Positions 25,975 through 35,159 are shown, counted from the stretch's first letter. The stretch: 35,743 nucleotides of DNA from Rudaea sp. (GCA_025451955.1 JANWJJ010000018.1:1-35743), one strand, 5' to 3'. The notes: generated from the letters alone by a model not told the origin. Translations and numbers: made by a program.

Positions 25975-27132
25975 ATGCGTGTGCTTATGCTGCTGCCGTT
26001 TTTCGTTTGCGGAACCGTTGCCGCCGACACGTTGCCGCGATTCCCGCCAAATGCAGTGTGGTATCAGGATGTGAGTGCGCCGGCCCTCAAGCATCCGAAT
26101 TCTGACGCCATGCTCACGCATTTGAGCAGTCTCGGCGGTTGGGGCATGGGTGCTACGTCATTCCAGATTGATTTTTCGTTTTACGTACTGCACGCAAGCA
26201 GTGGCATTCCTACCACGCCTGTAGTTCCACTTGGCGGCGCCGACAACTATTACTATCCCGATTGTGGCGATTTCCCGCCGCACAGTCCGCTGCTGGCTCC
26301 GGTGCCTCTGCCGATTCCGCTACCGAGCCGCGGCGGTATCGAAGGTACGGGGCCGCCATACGGCGCGTCGATGCCCAGCTACACATGTAACAATAACAAC
26401 AACGACTGCCACATGCTGATCGTGCAGGGCAATACCTTGTACGAGTCCGGCAACAGCAATGTCACCGGTGGCAATGTCGAAGCCGAGTGCGCGCTAACCT
26501 GGGATCTGACCAAGGTCTATCCGCGTCAGGGTCGAGGCGAACAATGCACCAGTACCGATGCTGCGGGATATCCGGTCGCCCCGCTGCTGTTCAACGCTGA
26601 TGAAATGTACGCGGCGGAGCAGGTGCCCAATGGCGATCTCGGTCATGCGATCCGCTTTATCCTGAAGAATTCGCGCATGATGAAGGGTGCCTACGTGCAT
26701 CCGGCAAATCACGGCACCAGTGGCACGGGCGAACACGGAGCCAGTGACACCAATCCAAACGCGGTTCCGTACGGTTCGCGCTTGCGTCTGAAAGCGAGTT
26801 ATCCGGTCGCGTCATTCATTGCCGGGAATGTGGCCGATGGCGGGGCAGCGGCAACAGCCGCCGCACGAGTGCTGCTACGAACGTTGCAAAAATACGGCAT
26901 GGTGCTGTCCGATGGCGGCAGTGTGCCACTCACTGCAGAATCGGATTACTACACGACCTACAAATGGACCGAATTCGGCATGGATCCGAACTCGCAAAGC
27001 GGCGGTCAGGTACTGTTTGGGATTCAGGTCACCGATTTCGAGGTCGTCTACACGGGCCCGACGATTCCTTTGACCTACAACTGTGTGCCGACTCCGGCCG
27101 ATTTCATCTTCATCGACGGTTACGATTACTGA
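25975..27132 (+). CDS. secreted protein of unknown function
   Basis: A 385-residue exported protein; ATG 25975 follows GGGAGG by 6 bases. MRVLMLLPFFVCGTVAA is a signal peptide. The mature part begins DTLPRFPPNAVWYQDVSAPA and contains HPNSDAMLTHLSSLGGWGMG, an Asn run flanked by Cys (TCNNNNNDCHM), VQGNTLYESGNSNV, CALTWDLTKVYPRQGRGEQC, PLLFNADE, NGDLGHAIRFIL, YGSRLRLKASYP and KYGMVLSDGG. Several Cys suggest disulfides. The all-beta look with NGD-type turns recalls secreted carbohydrate-active or adhesion proteins, but I cannot place it in a named family. I recall similar 'hypothetical' proteins in Rhodanobacteraceae-like genomes. Confidence 0.8.
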   Translation: MRVLMLLPFFVCGTVAADTLPRFPPNAVWYQDVSAPALKHPNSDAMLTHLSSLGGWGMGATSFQIDFSFYVLHASSGIPTTPVVPLGGADNYYYPDCGDFPPHSPLLAPVPLPIPLPSRGGIEGTGPPYGASMPSYTCNNNNNDCHMLIVQGNTLYESGNSNVTGGNVEAECALTWDLTKVYPRQGRGEQCTSTDAAGYPVAPLLFNADEMYAAEQVPNGDLGHAIRFILKNSRMMKGAYVHPANHGTSGTGEHGASDTNPNAVPYGSRLRLKASYPVASFIAGNVADGGAAATAAARVLLRTLQKYGMVLSDGGSVPLTAESDYYTTYKWTEFGMDPNSQSGGQVLFGIQVTDFEVVYTGPTIPLTYNCVPTPADFIFIDGYDY

Positions 27133-27141
27133 GGCATCTGC

Positions 27142-27888
27142 TCAGAAATCCATGAAGTATCCACCATTCACCGGAATGTTCGCGCCGGTGATAAAGCCCG
27201 ACTCTTCGGCGCAGAGAAAATCCACCACACGGGCGATTTCCGATGGTTCGCCGAGTCGTCCGACCGGAATTCCGGCGACGATCTGATTGCGCACGTTTTC
27301 CGGAATCGCCGCGACCATCGCCGTATTGCAATAGCCCGGCGACACACTGTTCACGGTCACGCCCTTGCGTGCGACTTCGCGCGCTAGCGCCATCGTCAAA
27401 CCGTGCATGCCGGCCTTGGCGGCGGAGTAGTTGGTCTGGCCGAACTGACCGGTTTGGCCGTTGACCGACGAGATGTTGACGATGCGGCCGAAGCCGCGCT
27501 CGCTCATTCCCTCGATCACGTTGCGGCAGGTGTTGAACACGCCATCGAGATTGATGTGCAGCACGTCGGCCCATTGCTGCGGACTCATTTTGCGCAGCGT
27601 AGTATCGCGGGTGATGCCGGCGGCGTTGACGAGAATTTCGACCGGGCCGTATTGGGTTTCAACGCGCTTGATCGCGCTGCTGCAGTCGTCGAAATCGCCG
27701 ACGTTGATTGGCTCGAAAACAATCCGATCGGCGAACTCCGCAATCTCGCCATGAAATTCGGCGAGACGCTCGGCGCGGCTGCCCAGATCCGCAGCGATCA
27801 CGCGGCGTCCCGACCGCGCCAGGAATTTGCAGATTTCCGTTCCCAGCCCGCCGATGCCGCCGGTGACGAGTGCAACACGTTCGCTCAT
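27142..27888 (-). CDS. phaB: acetoacetyl-CoA reductase paralogue 1 (SDR)
   Basis: A 248-residue short-chain dehydrogenase that should reduce acetoacetyl-CoA to 3-hydroxybutyryl-CoA for polyhydroxybutyrate. The nucleotide-binding motif is TGGIGGLGTEI; NAAGITRDTTLRKMSPQQW is the PhaB-type segment. Catalytic Ser140/Ser141, Tyr154 and Lys158 are in NISSVNGQTGQFGQTNYSAA. Asp34 at the end of the second beta strand (VIAADLGSR) suggests NADH preference. ATG 27888 has GGGGAAA upstream. It lies downstream of phaR on the same strand, 162 bases away. No phaC is in the window, so fatty-acid 3-oxoacyl-ACP reduction is an alternative role. Confidence 0.87.
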   Translation of the reverse strand: MSERVALVTGGIGGLGTEICKFLARSGRRVIAADLGSRAERLAEFHGEIAEFADRIVFEPINVGDFDDCSSAIKRVETQYGPVEILVNAAGITRDTTLRKMSPQQWADVLHINLDGVFNTCRNVIEGMSERGFGRIVNISSVNGQTGQFGQTNYSAAKAGMHGLTMALAREVARKGVTVNSVSPGYCNTAMVAAIPENVRNQIVAGIPVGRLGEPSEIARVVDFLCAEESGFITGANIPVNGGYFMDF

Positions 27889-28050
27889 TTTATTTCCCCG
27901 TATTTGAAAGATGCGGCCAGAAAGGCTGCTTCCTGGCCTGTGCAATCAGGGACGATTGCGTGAATTACCGCACCGCTCGCGATGGCGCAGCGCAGCAAAC
28001 GCGCGATGGTAGGCAGCAGGGCGTGCGGTGTCAAACCACCCACCGCAGGA

Positions 28051-28533
28051 TCAGGACTTGGAATCCTTGGCGGGTGCAGCTTTGGCCGAACCGGCGGCGG
28101 CGGTAAGGAAACCTTCCTGCACCGATTTCCACAAATCCATATTGCGCTCGGTCATGTCGTTGAGCATCGACCACGGCGTCTGGCCGAGGATATTGTTGAG
28201 CTGGCTGCGAAATTTCGTTTGCTGGTCGAGAAAAATCTGCAGGCTCTTTTCGAGGTAACTGCCCATGAAACCCTGCATGGAATCACCGTAGAAGCGAATT
28301 ACCTGCGACAGCAATTGCGTGGTGAACATCGGTTGCCCGGTTTCCTCGTGCTCGGCGATGATCTGCAGCAGAACCGATCGGGTGAGATCGTCGCCGGATT
28401 TGGCGTCGCGGACTTCGAAATCCTCGCCGTCGATCACAAGCTGACGCACTTCCTCGAGCGTGATGTAGCTCGAAATCTCGGTGTCGTAGAGCCGGCGGTT
28501 CGGATATTTCTTGATGATGCGTACTTGTGCCAT
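28051..28533 (-). CDS. phaR: polyhydroxyalkanoate synthesis repressor
   Basis: A 160-residue PHA-responsive repressor. N-terminal IIKKYPNRRLYDTEISSYIT is the PhaR DNA-binding domain, and the PHB-accumulation domain follows (SVLLQIIAEHEETGQPMFTT, LLSQVIRFYGDSMQGFMGSY, LEKSLQIFLDQQTKFRSQL). In known systems PhaR represses phasin genes and its own gene until it is drawn to nascent PHB granules. It sits between two phaB genes, all on the minus strand. Confidence 0.95.
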   Translation of the reverse strand: MAQVRIIKKYPNRRLYDTEISSYITLEEVRQLVIDGEDFEVRDAKSGDDLTRSVLLQIIAEHEETGQPMFTTQLLSQVIRFYGDSMQGFMGSYLEKSLQIFLDQQTKFRSQLNNILGQTPWSMLNDMTERNMDLWKSVQEGFLTAAAGSAKAAPAKDSKS

Positions 28534-28668
28534 GCGGCAAAGTTAGCAGATTGTGACGCGGCGCACCAGTTCGGTTGCTGCGCAGCATTGTCTATGCGAA
28601 AGCCTGCAAGCAGGCCGCTGCAAGCAACCATCCCTGGTGCGTTGCCGTTCGGCATCCGTGCCTCACCA

Positions 28669-28720
28669 GAAAACGGTGCATGGAATGCCATTTAAGGCAT
28701 TCCATAAGCGCGCCGTTTTC
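28669..28720 (-). terminator. long hairpin after phaB paralogue 2
   Basis: Inner stem TGGAATGCC / GGCATTCCA with a 6-base loop, and an outer stem GAAAACGG / CCGTTTTC around small internal mismatches. It begins directly after the phaB stop on the minus strand and ends in a short TTTT, which fits an intrinsic terminator between phaB and phaR. Confidence 0.6.
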
Positions 28721-29460
28721 TACCACCCCATATATTGCCCGCCGTTGATGGCAAGGTTGGCGCCGGTGATCCAGCGGGCTTCGTCGTTGGTGAAAAACGC
28801 AACCGCGTAGGCGACTTCGTCGGGGTCGCCGAGGCGGCCGATCGGAATCTGCGCGGCGATCTTGGCGCGCACGTCTTCGGGTACGGCCATCACCATTTCG
28901 GTAGCGACATAGCCGGGCGATACCGTATTCACGGTGATGCCGAACTTGGCGTTCTCCTGCGCCAGGGAAATGGTAAATCCATGCATGCCGGCTTTCGATG
29001 CGGCGTAATTGGCCTGGCCATACTGGCCTTTCTGGCCGTTGATCGAACTGATCTGGATGATGCGGCCCCATTTGCGATTGCGCATGCCGTCGATCACCGG
29101 GCGAGTCATGTTGAAACAGGAATTGAGGTTGGTGTTGATCACTTCCTGCCACTGCAGCGCCGACATCTTGTGGAACGTGGTATCGCGCGTAATACCGGCA
29201 TTGTTCACGAGAATGTCGATGGGGCCGAGCTTGTGTTCCACCGCCTTGACGATGCTCTCTGCGGCGCTGACATCGCCGACATCGCCGGGCACGATCGCGA
29301 CGTTCACGCCTTGCGCCTTCATATGCGCTGCCCAGGCGTTGGCCTTGGCTTCGTCGCGATAATTCGTCGCGACTTTGTGTCCCAGCGATGTCAGACGTTT
29401 GACAATGGCCGTGCCGATGCCGCCGGTGCCGCCGCTAACCAACGCTACTCGTGCTGTCAT
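28720..29460 (-). CDS. phaB: acetoacetyl-CoA reductase paralogue 2 (SDR)
   Basis: A 246-residue PhaB, closer to the classical enzyme than the paralogue at 27142-27888. Motifs: SGGTGGIGTAIVKRL, VNNAGITRDTTFHKMSALQW, catalytic Ser138/Ser139 with Tyr152 and Lys156 in SSINGQKGQYGQANYAASK. After the second beta strand it has ATNYRDEA with no Asp at the NAD position and an Arg nearby, suggesting NADPH. ATG 29460 overlaps the gluQ stop by four bases, so it is likely cotranscribed with gluQ. It ends in GGQYMGW. Confidence 0.92.
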   Translation of the reverse strand: MTARVALVSGGTGGIGTAIVKRLTSLGHKVATNYRDEAKANAWAAHMKAQGVNVAIVPGDVGDVSAAESIVKAVEHKLGPIDILVNNAGITRDTTFHKMSALQWQEVINTNLNSCFNMTRPVIDGMRNRKWGRIIQISSINGQKGQYGQANYAASKAGMHGFTISLAQENAKFGITVNTVSPGYVATEMVMAVPEDVRAKIAAQIPIGRLGDPDEVAYAVAFFTNDEARWITGANLAINGGQYMGW

Positions 29461-30383
29461 GACTCCCTCCGGGGATTGGAAATTCTGCCGGGCGATTGTA
29501 CACGCGTATCACGATGGCCCAAGCTCAGGCCGCTTCCGGCCGTGCGCGCCAAGGCTGCCAGATCGAAGTCCGCAGTCGCGACGGCAAGCAGGCCATCTAC
29601 CGTCATGCGCGTCGGACGTTTGTACAAACCGAGAAACGTCAATGCCGCACACAGGGCAGGAATCGGATCGTGACGATCCACCGGCTGGTCACGATCCTGT
29701 TTGGAAAGCTTCCGGCCTGCGACGTCCAGCACCAGGGGCAGGTGCACGTAAGCAGGAGTTGGCAGCCCGAGCAGCCGCTGCAGGTAAATCTGTCGCGGTG
29801 TGGAGTCGAGCAGGTCGGCTCCACGCACGATTTCGGTGATGCCTTGAAGCGCATCGTCGACGACCACCGCGAGCTGGTACGCATACCAGCCTTCGAGCCG
29901 CCGGATGACGAAATCGCCCACATCACGGCGCAAATTTTGCGATTGCGGCCCCAACAGCAAATCGTTGAAGCCGATCGTGATATCCGGCGCGTGCAGGCGC
30001 CACGCGCATTCGCGCGACGAATCGGTCGGCGCGATGCAGGCGTCGCGATGCAGTCCGCCATGCGCATCCAGATCGCTGCGGCTGCACGCGCAAGCGAACG
30101 CATGGCCGGCATCGCGCAAGCGCTGGAATGCCTGCTCGTACGCCGCCTCGCGCTGGCTCTGGAATACGACGGGTTCGTCCGATTCCATGCCGAACGCGGC
30201 CAGCGTGGCGAGGATATCGGCGGCGCTGCCGGGAACCTCGCGCGGCGGGTCGAGGTCTTCGATACGGACGAGCCAGATACCGTTGACTGCGCGTGCGCGA
30301 ATCCAGCTGCCAACGGCGGCGACGAGCGAGCCGAAGTGCAGCGGACCGGTAGGCGAGGGGGCGAAACGGCCTCGATACGTCAT
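29457..30383 (-). CDS. gluQ: glutamyl-Q tRNA(Asp) synthetase
   Basis: A 308-residue truncated paralogue of glutamyl-tRNA synthetase lacking the anticodon-binding domain. It attaches glutamate to queuosine in tRNA(Asp). FAPSPTGPLHFGSL carries the HIGH-type motif, RIEDLDPPRE follows, and GRKLSKQDRD is the KMSKS-like loop. The zinc-binding cysteines appear as CACSRSDLDAHGGLHRDAC. ATG 30383 starts the homologous region (TYRGRFAPSPTG). It is divergent from htpX with 71 bases between. Confidence 0.94.
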   Translation of the reverse strand: MTYRGRFAPSPTGPLHFGSLVAAVGSWIRARAVNGIWLVRIEDLDPPREVPGSAADILATLAAFGMESDEPVVFQSQREAAYEQAFQRLRDAGHAFACACSRSDLDAHGGLHRDACIAPTDSSRECAWRLHAPDITIGFNDLLLGPQSQNLRRDVGDFVIRRLEGWYAYQLAVVVDDALQGITEIVRGADLLDSTPRQIYLQRLLGLPTPAYVHLPLVLDVAGRKLSKQDRDQPVDRHDPIPALCAALTFLGLYKRPTRMTVDGLLAVATADFDLAALARTAGSGLSLGHRDTRVQSPGRISNPRRES

Positions 30384-30454
30384 GATCAATGCTTCTTGAA
30401 TTCCGGCCAGTTTACCCAAAGCTATTCTCGCATCCGCAACCGAAGAGGCTACCC

Positions 30455-31336
30455 ATGCTGCGCATCATCCTGTTTCTTGGCACCAACCTCGCCATCATGC
30501 TGGTGCTCAGCGTCGTGGCCTCGATCTTCGGCCTGGATCGATGGGCCTACAACCAGGCAGGCATCAATCTGCAAGGCATGCTGGTCATGTGCGCCGTGTT
30601 CGGCATGGGCGGCGCCTTTATTTCACTGGCGCTGTCGAAGACCATCGCCAAGCATTCCGTGGGTGCGCAGATCATCACTCAAGCGCGTGGTGCGGACGAG
30701 CAGTGGCTGCTCGACACCGTTGGTCATCATGCACGTAACGCCGGCATCGGCATGCCCGAGGTGGCGCTGTACGACGCCCCGGAAATGAATGCCTTCGCCA
30801 CCGGCATGAGCCGCAATCACGCGCTGGTCGCGGTCAGCACCGGCTTGTTGCGCAGCATGGATCGCGATCAGATTTCCGCCGTGCTCGGCCACGAGATCAC
30901 TCACGTTGCCAATGGCGACATGGTCACGATGGCCTTGATTCAGGGCGTACTCAACACCTTCGTCATGTTTCTCGCCCGCATTCTTGGCAGCGTGATCGAC
31001 GGCAGCCTGGGCGACCGCGACAACAACCGCGGCGGTGGTTTCGGCTACTTCATCATCGTGATGGTGTTGCAGACCGTGCTGGGGTTTCTCGCCACCATCA
31101 TCGTCATGTGGTTCTCGCGCTGGCGCGAATTTCGTGCCGATGCCGGCGGTGCAAAACTCGGCAGCCGTGCGGGCATGATCGCCGCATTGCAGACGCTCGC
31201 CGGCAATCACGGACCGAGCGTATTGCCCAAGGCGGTGCAGGCGTTTGGGATTTCCGGCGACAGCGGCGTGGCGCGGCTGTTCATGAGCCATCCGCCGATC
31301 GAAGAACGCATCGCCGCGTTGCGCAATGCGGCGTAA
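30455..31336 (+). CDS. htpX: membrane metalloprotease HtpX
   Basis: A 293-residue inner-membrane zinc protease for quality control of membrane proteins. Two N-terminal membrane helices (ILFLGTNLAIMLVLSVVASI; MCAVFGMGGAFISLAL), then HEITH (H146, E147, H150) in SAVLGHEITHVANGDM. Two further helices (IQGVLNTFVMFLARILGSV; FGYFIIVMVLQTVLGFLATI) and the third zinc ligand, Glu225 in WREFRADAGGAKL, complete the site. ATG 30455 has AGAGG 8 bases upstream. It ends 8 bases from the convergent fimX-like gene. Confidence 0.95.
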   Translation: MLRIILFLGTNLAIMLVLSVVASIFGLDRWAYNQAGINLQGMLVMCAVFGMGGAFISLALSKTIAKHSVGAQIITQARGADEQWLLDTVGHHARNAGIGMPEVALYDAPEMNAFATGMSRNHALVAVSTGLLRSMDRDQISAVLGHEITHVANGDMVTMALIQGVLNTFVMFLARILGSVIDGSLGDRDNNRGGGFGYFIIVMVLQTVLGFLATIIVMWFSRWREFRADAGGAKLGSRAGMIAALQTLAGNHGPSVLPKAVQAFGISGDSGVARLFMSHPPIEERIAALRNAA

Positions 31337-31344
31337 TGCGGAAC

Positions 31345-33417
31345 TCAGGCCGTTTCGTAGGCCATGATTTTTTCGGGTTCCTGCAGGAAATTGCCCTGCA
31401 CGAAATTGACGCCGCAGGAAAACAGGATCGACATGCTGGCGGCGTCTTCGACGAACTCGGCAACGGTGAGTTTGCCGGCGTGATGCGCCTGATCGCATAG
31501 CTCCTTGATCTTTTCCTGGTTTTCCTTGTTCTTCGGCAGTTCGGCCATGAAGCTGCGGTCGAGTTTGAGATAGTTCGCGTCGACATGCTTGAGCAACTGG
31601 AATGAGTTCAGGCCCGAGCCGAACTGTTCCAACGCAAACCCGCAGTGCATCTGCTTGAGGCCGGTGACGAAGGCGCGTGCGGGTTTGAGGCTCGTCACGA
31701 CCTTGCTTTCCGGCATCTCGAACACCAACGCGTCGCCGCGCAGGCGTGCGTTCTTCAGTTGCTGCGCAATCCAGGGCAACAGGGTTTGATCATCCAGCGA
31801 TTGCGGCGTCAGCTTGACGAAGAATGTGGTCTTGTGGCCGGCTTTCTCGCGCTCGGCCAGGGCCTTGATGGCACTTGAGATTACCCAACGGTCGATGCCG
31901 GGCATCAGTCCGTGGTGCTCGGCGATCGGCATGAAGAAGTTCGGGGTGATCTCGCCCTTGGGTCCTTGCATGCGCAGCAGGATTTCGTAGAACTCGCCCT
32001 CGGCGCCGTGCAGGCTGATGATCGGCTGATAGAAAAGGATGAAACCGTTGTTGGCCAGCGCATCCTTGACCAGGGTCAGCCAATGCCGGTTCTTTTCCTC
32101 GTCGGCCTTGTCCTTTGCCGAGGCGTCGAACAAGTTGACGCGGTTACCGCCCTCGGTCTGCGCGGTACGCAGCGCCGTGCTCGCCTGAGTAAGCACGGCC
32201 TGGGCATTGGCGTTTTTCTCGCCGATCAGGGCGCCACCAATGCTGACGTTGGCGTTCACCGATTGCTTGCCGACTTCGAAGATCCGTTCCTCGAACGCGT
32301 GGCGCAGGGTTTCGCCGAGCTGGCGCATTTCATCCGCGTTGCGTCCGCTGACGAGCACGCCGAAGGTGTGCTCGCCGAAACGCCCGGCGATATCGGATTC
32401 CTTGATGTGTCGGCGCATCAGGTTGGCCATGTCGCCAAGCAGAAGGTCGGCGTTGCCCAGGCCCACCGTGTCGAGCAGGTGCCTGAAGTTATCCGCTTCC
32501 ACCAGCATCAGCGCCTGATCGCGTTTGCCTTTTGCGGCATCGCCGATCATGCGATCCAGTTCGGCTAGACAATGCTGGCGATTGAACAGATCGGTGACCA
32601 GATCCTTCGATCGCAAAACGTCAAGTTCTTTGGCCAGTTCCGTATTCATGGTCTGCTGGCGGAAGATGATTTGCTGGCAGCTTTCGCCTTCGTAGCTGGC
32701 TTCGGCGAATTCCATCGTCGCATCGAAGCTCGAGCCATCGGAACGCTGCGCCTTCAGATTCAGTTTCTGCGGCGGCTTTTCGCCCTTGGACAGTTTTTTC
32801 AACAGCGTCTTGAAATCATCCGCATCGTCGGGCGCGATCATGTCCAGCACCGACATGCCTTCGATTTCCTCGAAGTCCTCAAACCCAAAAACCTCCAGAT
32901 ACGCCTTGTTCGCACGCACGTGCATGCCTTCGTGGACGTAGGCGATCGGATCGCGCGAGGAATCCAGCAGCGCATCGCAGCGACGCTCGGTTTCGCGTAA
33001 GGACGATTCCAGTCGGCGCACGCTGCGGCGCATGTTCAGGCCTTCGAATTCGCGCTTGACGATGGATTGCACATGCTCGGCGCGATTGCGCAACGCCAGC
33101 GCGCGCGCGCCGGCGGCGAAGGCGCTGACGATGGTATCTTCGGACGCATTCGTGGTGACGGCGATTACCGCGATATCCTTGCCGCCGCGGTTGGCCGTGG
33201 CGGCGACATCGGCCAGTTTCAGCCCCTTGGCGCCGAGATTGAAGAGGATGATGTCCGGCGTTTGCGCTTCGAGTTGCGTGCCGAGTTCGTCGGAATTTCC
33301 GGCACGCGCCGGACGCAGCGCGATGCCGCCGTTGCGCAGCATGCTGATGAGCTGTTCGGCTTCATCCTCCGAGTCTTCGATCAGCAGCAGCTTGATAACG
33401 GTGTCTTGTTTGGTCAT
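31345..33417 (-). CDS. fimX: FimX-like REC-PAS-GGDEF-EAL protein, all output sites degenerate
   Basis: A 690-residue protein with the length and order of FimX, the c-di-GMP receptor that promotes type IV pilus assembly through PilZ and PilB. Receiver 1-125: the phosphoacceptor Asp is replaced by Asn60 (IILFNLGAKG). PAS 140-255. GGDEF 265-430: the signature reads G-E-H-T-F at 348-352. EAL 445-690: EIL at 478-480, the metal Asn replaced by Lys535 (FVKLTPQ), DD replaced by Glu597-Gln598 (LEQFGSG), while Lys618 (YLKLDRSF) and VNFVQGNFLQEP remain. It should bind c-di-GMP without making or breaking it. No pil genes are adjacent. Confidence 0.88.
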   Translation of the reverse strand: MTKQDTVIKLLLIEDSEDEAEQLISMLRNGGIALRPARAGNSDELGTQLEAQTPDIILFNLGAKGLKLADVAATANRGGKDIAVIAVTTNASEDTIVSAFAAGARALALRNRAEHVQSIVKREFEGLNMRRSVRRLESSLRETERRCDALLDSSRDPIAYVHEGMHVRANKAYLEVFGFEDFEEIEGMSVLDMIAPDDADDFKTLLKKLSKGEKPPQKLNLKAQRSDGSSFDATMEFAEASYEGESCQQIIFRQQTMNTELAKELDVLRSKDLVTDLFNRQHCLAELDRMIGDAAKGKRDQALMLVEADNFRHLLDTVGLGNADLLLGDMANLMRRHIKESDIAGRFGEHTFGVLVSGRNADEMRQLGETLRHAFEERIFEVGKQSVNANVSIGGALIGEKNANAQAVLTQASTALRTAQTEGGNRVNLFDASAKDKADEEKNRHWLTLVKDALANNGFILFYQPIISLHGAEGEFYEILLRMQGPKGEITPNFFMPIAEHHGLMPGIDRWVISSAIKALAEREKAGHKTTFFVKLTPQSLDDQTLLPWIAQQLKNARLRGDALVFEMPESKVVTSLKPARAFVTGLKQMHCGFALEQFGSGLNSFQLLKHVDANYLKLDRSFMAELPKNKENQEKIKELCDQAHHAGKLTVAEFVEDAASMSILFSCGVNFVQGNFLQEPEKIMAYETA

Positions 33418-33517
33418 TGGATAAAGCGTCGGGGGCAGATACAGGTTGTACTCGATTCTGGCGGGCTTTTCCAGCGGACGAATGGCCTATTTACGTGAAT
33501 GAACGGTTGCCGTTGTC

Positions 33518-34537
33518 TCATAACGGCGACTTGGCCGCAGCGCCGGCGATCTCGCGCACCAATCGCGGCACCAGATAGCCAGAGAGTTGTCCGCGCAAGG
33601 TATCGACCAGCGCACGCGCAGTATTGTCGTCCACGAGAAAATGCGCCGCGCCGGCGACGCGATCGAGCTGATGCAGGTAATACGGCACGACGCCCACGGC
33701 GAACAGGCGTTCGGAGAGGCTGGCCAGCGCTTCCACGCTGTCGTTGATGCCGCGCAACAACACCGATTGATTGAGCAGATTGACGCCGCTCGCGCGCAGG
33801 CGCGTGCAGGCATCGGCAACGGCGTCATCGATTTCATTGGCATGATTGGCATGCAGCACGACCGCGACCGGCCACGGCAACCGCCGTAACCAGGTTGCCA
33901 GTTCCGTATCCACACGTTCCGGCAGGACCACGGGCAGGCGTGTATGGATGCGCAGGCGTTGCAGATGCGCGATCGGCGTCAGTGCATCGGTCAGCTCGGC
34001 CAGCTTCGGTGTCGATAACGACAGGGGATCGCCGCCGGACAGAATCACTTCGTTGATCGACGTGTCGCTGCGGATCGACTCGATGGCTCCGCGCCAATGG
34101 CCGGCCGCGGCGGTTTCCTCGGCATAGGGAAAATGACGGCGGAAACAATAGCGGCAATTCACCGCGCACGAACCGGTGGCGATCAGCAGGGCGCGGCCTG
34201 GATATTTGTGCAGCACGCCCGTTGCCTGGCGCGCATCCAGATCGCCGACCGCGTCGTGGCTGAATCCTGCCACGTCGAGCAACTCGGCCACTTGCGGCAA
34301 AACCTGCAACAGCAAGGGATCGGCCGGGTCGCCGCGACGCATGCGGGCGATGAATCCACGCGGCACGCGCAAGGCAAAACCGGTATCGGTGCCGGGCAAC
34401 AGTGCGCCGGCAAGATGGCCAAGATCGAGTAGATCAAGCAGCTCCCGCGGATCGGTCACAGCCTCGCGCCAGAGTCGGCGCCAGTCGGCCACGATTGGTG
34501 CGAAACCCTGCACGCGCCGCGTGTTCCCGGTTATCAT
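33518..34537 (-). CDS. epmB: EF-P lysine 2,3-aminomutase
   Basis: A radical-SAM, PLP-dependent enzyme that turns (S)-alpha-lysine into (R)-beta-lysine for attachment to EF-P. The CxxxCxxC cluster motif is in [20 protein letters not shown], and [11 protein letters not shown] and [14 protein letters not shown] are family segments. I chose ATG 34537 (339 residues) because GGAAG lies 6 bases before it; ATG 34549 has none and sits where a transcript from the TAAAAT at 34561-34556 would start. It is divergent from its target gene efp. EpmA, the ligase of the pathway, is not in the window. Confidence 0.94.
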   Translation of the reverse strand: MITGNTRRVQGFAPIVADWRRLWREAVTDPRELLDLLDLGHLAGALLPGTDTGFALRVPRGFIARMRRGDPADPLLLQVLPQVAELLDVAGFSHDAVGDLDARQATGVLHKYPGRALLIATGSCAVNCRYCFRRHFPYAEETAAAGHWRGAIESIRSDTSINEVILSGGDPLSLSTPKLAELTDALTPIAHLQRLRIHTRLPVVLPERVDTELATWLRRLPWPVAVVLHANHANEIDDAVADACTRLRASGVNLLNQSVLLRGINDSVEALASLSERLFAVGVVPYYLHQLDRVAGAAHFLVDDNTARALVDTLRGQLSGYLVPRLVREIAGAAAKSPL

Positions 34538-34555
34538 TGCGTCTTCCATCAGACC

Positions 34556-34561
34556 ATTTTA
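34556..34561 (-). promoter_or_regulatory. candidate -10 box of epmB
   Basis: TAAAAT on the minus strand in the 55-base gap between epmB and efp. It predicts a transcript start near 34549 and a leader of about 12 bases with a GGAAG site before ATG 34537. The -35 region is poor. A TATCAT at 34532-34537 could be the efp -10 on the other strand. Confidence 0.35.
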
Positions 34562-34592
34562 TCCGCATTTCGCATGCGGCAACGGAGCGAGT

Positions 34593-35159
34593 ATGGCCAG
34601 CTATGGCATGAATGATGTCAAGAACGGCATGAAGATCATCGTCGACGGGTATCCGTGTTCGATTGTCGATACCGAATACGTCAAACCCGGCAAGGGCCAG
34701 GCCTTCACCCGGGTCAAGTACCGCAATATCAAGACCGGGCGCGTCGTGGAACTGACGATGAAATCCACCGATTCGCTCGATGCCGCCGACGTGCTCGATC
34801 AGGATATGGAATATTTGTACAGCGACGGCGAGTTCTGGCACTTCATGCACCCGGACACACACGAACAGATCGCCGCGGATAAAAACTCCATGGTCGATGC
34901 CGAGAAGTGGCTCAAGGGCAACGAAATCTGCATCGTCACGCTGTGGAATGGCGCGCCGCTGACGGTAAGTCCGCCGAACTTCGTCGAACTGCTGATCGTG
35001 GAAACCGATCCAGGCGTGAAGGGCGACACCGCCGGCAGCGGCGGCAAACCGGCCAAACTCGAAACCGGCGCGACCGTGCGCGTACCGCTGTTCGTGCCGA
35101 ATGGCGAAAAGATCAAGGTCGATACGCGCACCGGCGAGTATGTCGGGCGCGTGAAATGA
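34593..35159 (+). CDS. efp: elongation factor P
   Basis: A 188-residue three-domain factor that relieves ribosome stalling at polyproline. The modified lysine is Lys34 in [12 protein letters not shown], the beta-lysylated form, in agreement with epmB next door. Further landmarks: [46 protein letters not shown], and the C-terminus [15 protein letters not shown] 34593 has GGAGCG upstream; the large upstream open frame is antisense to epmB. Confidence 0.97.
   Translation: MASYGMNDVKNGMKIIVDGYPCSIVDTEYVKPGKGQAFTRVKYRNIKTGRVVELTMKSTDSLDAADVLDQDMEYLYSDGEFWHFMHPDTHEQIAADKNSMVDAEKWLKGNEICIVTLWNGAPLTVSPPNFVELLIVETDPGVKGDTAGSGGKPAKLETGATVRVPLFVPNGEKIKVDTRTGEYVGRVK

Noticed and set aside
27914-27936. 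Short hairpin (GGCCAG/CTGGCC) between phaR and phaB paralogue 1
   Set aside because: Only 6 paired bases with a large loop and no T-run; too weak to call a terminator.
29496-30788. 430-codon plus-strand frame
   Set aside because: Antisense to gluQ and then out of frame with htpX; no ribosome-binding site or homology.
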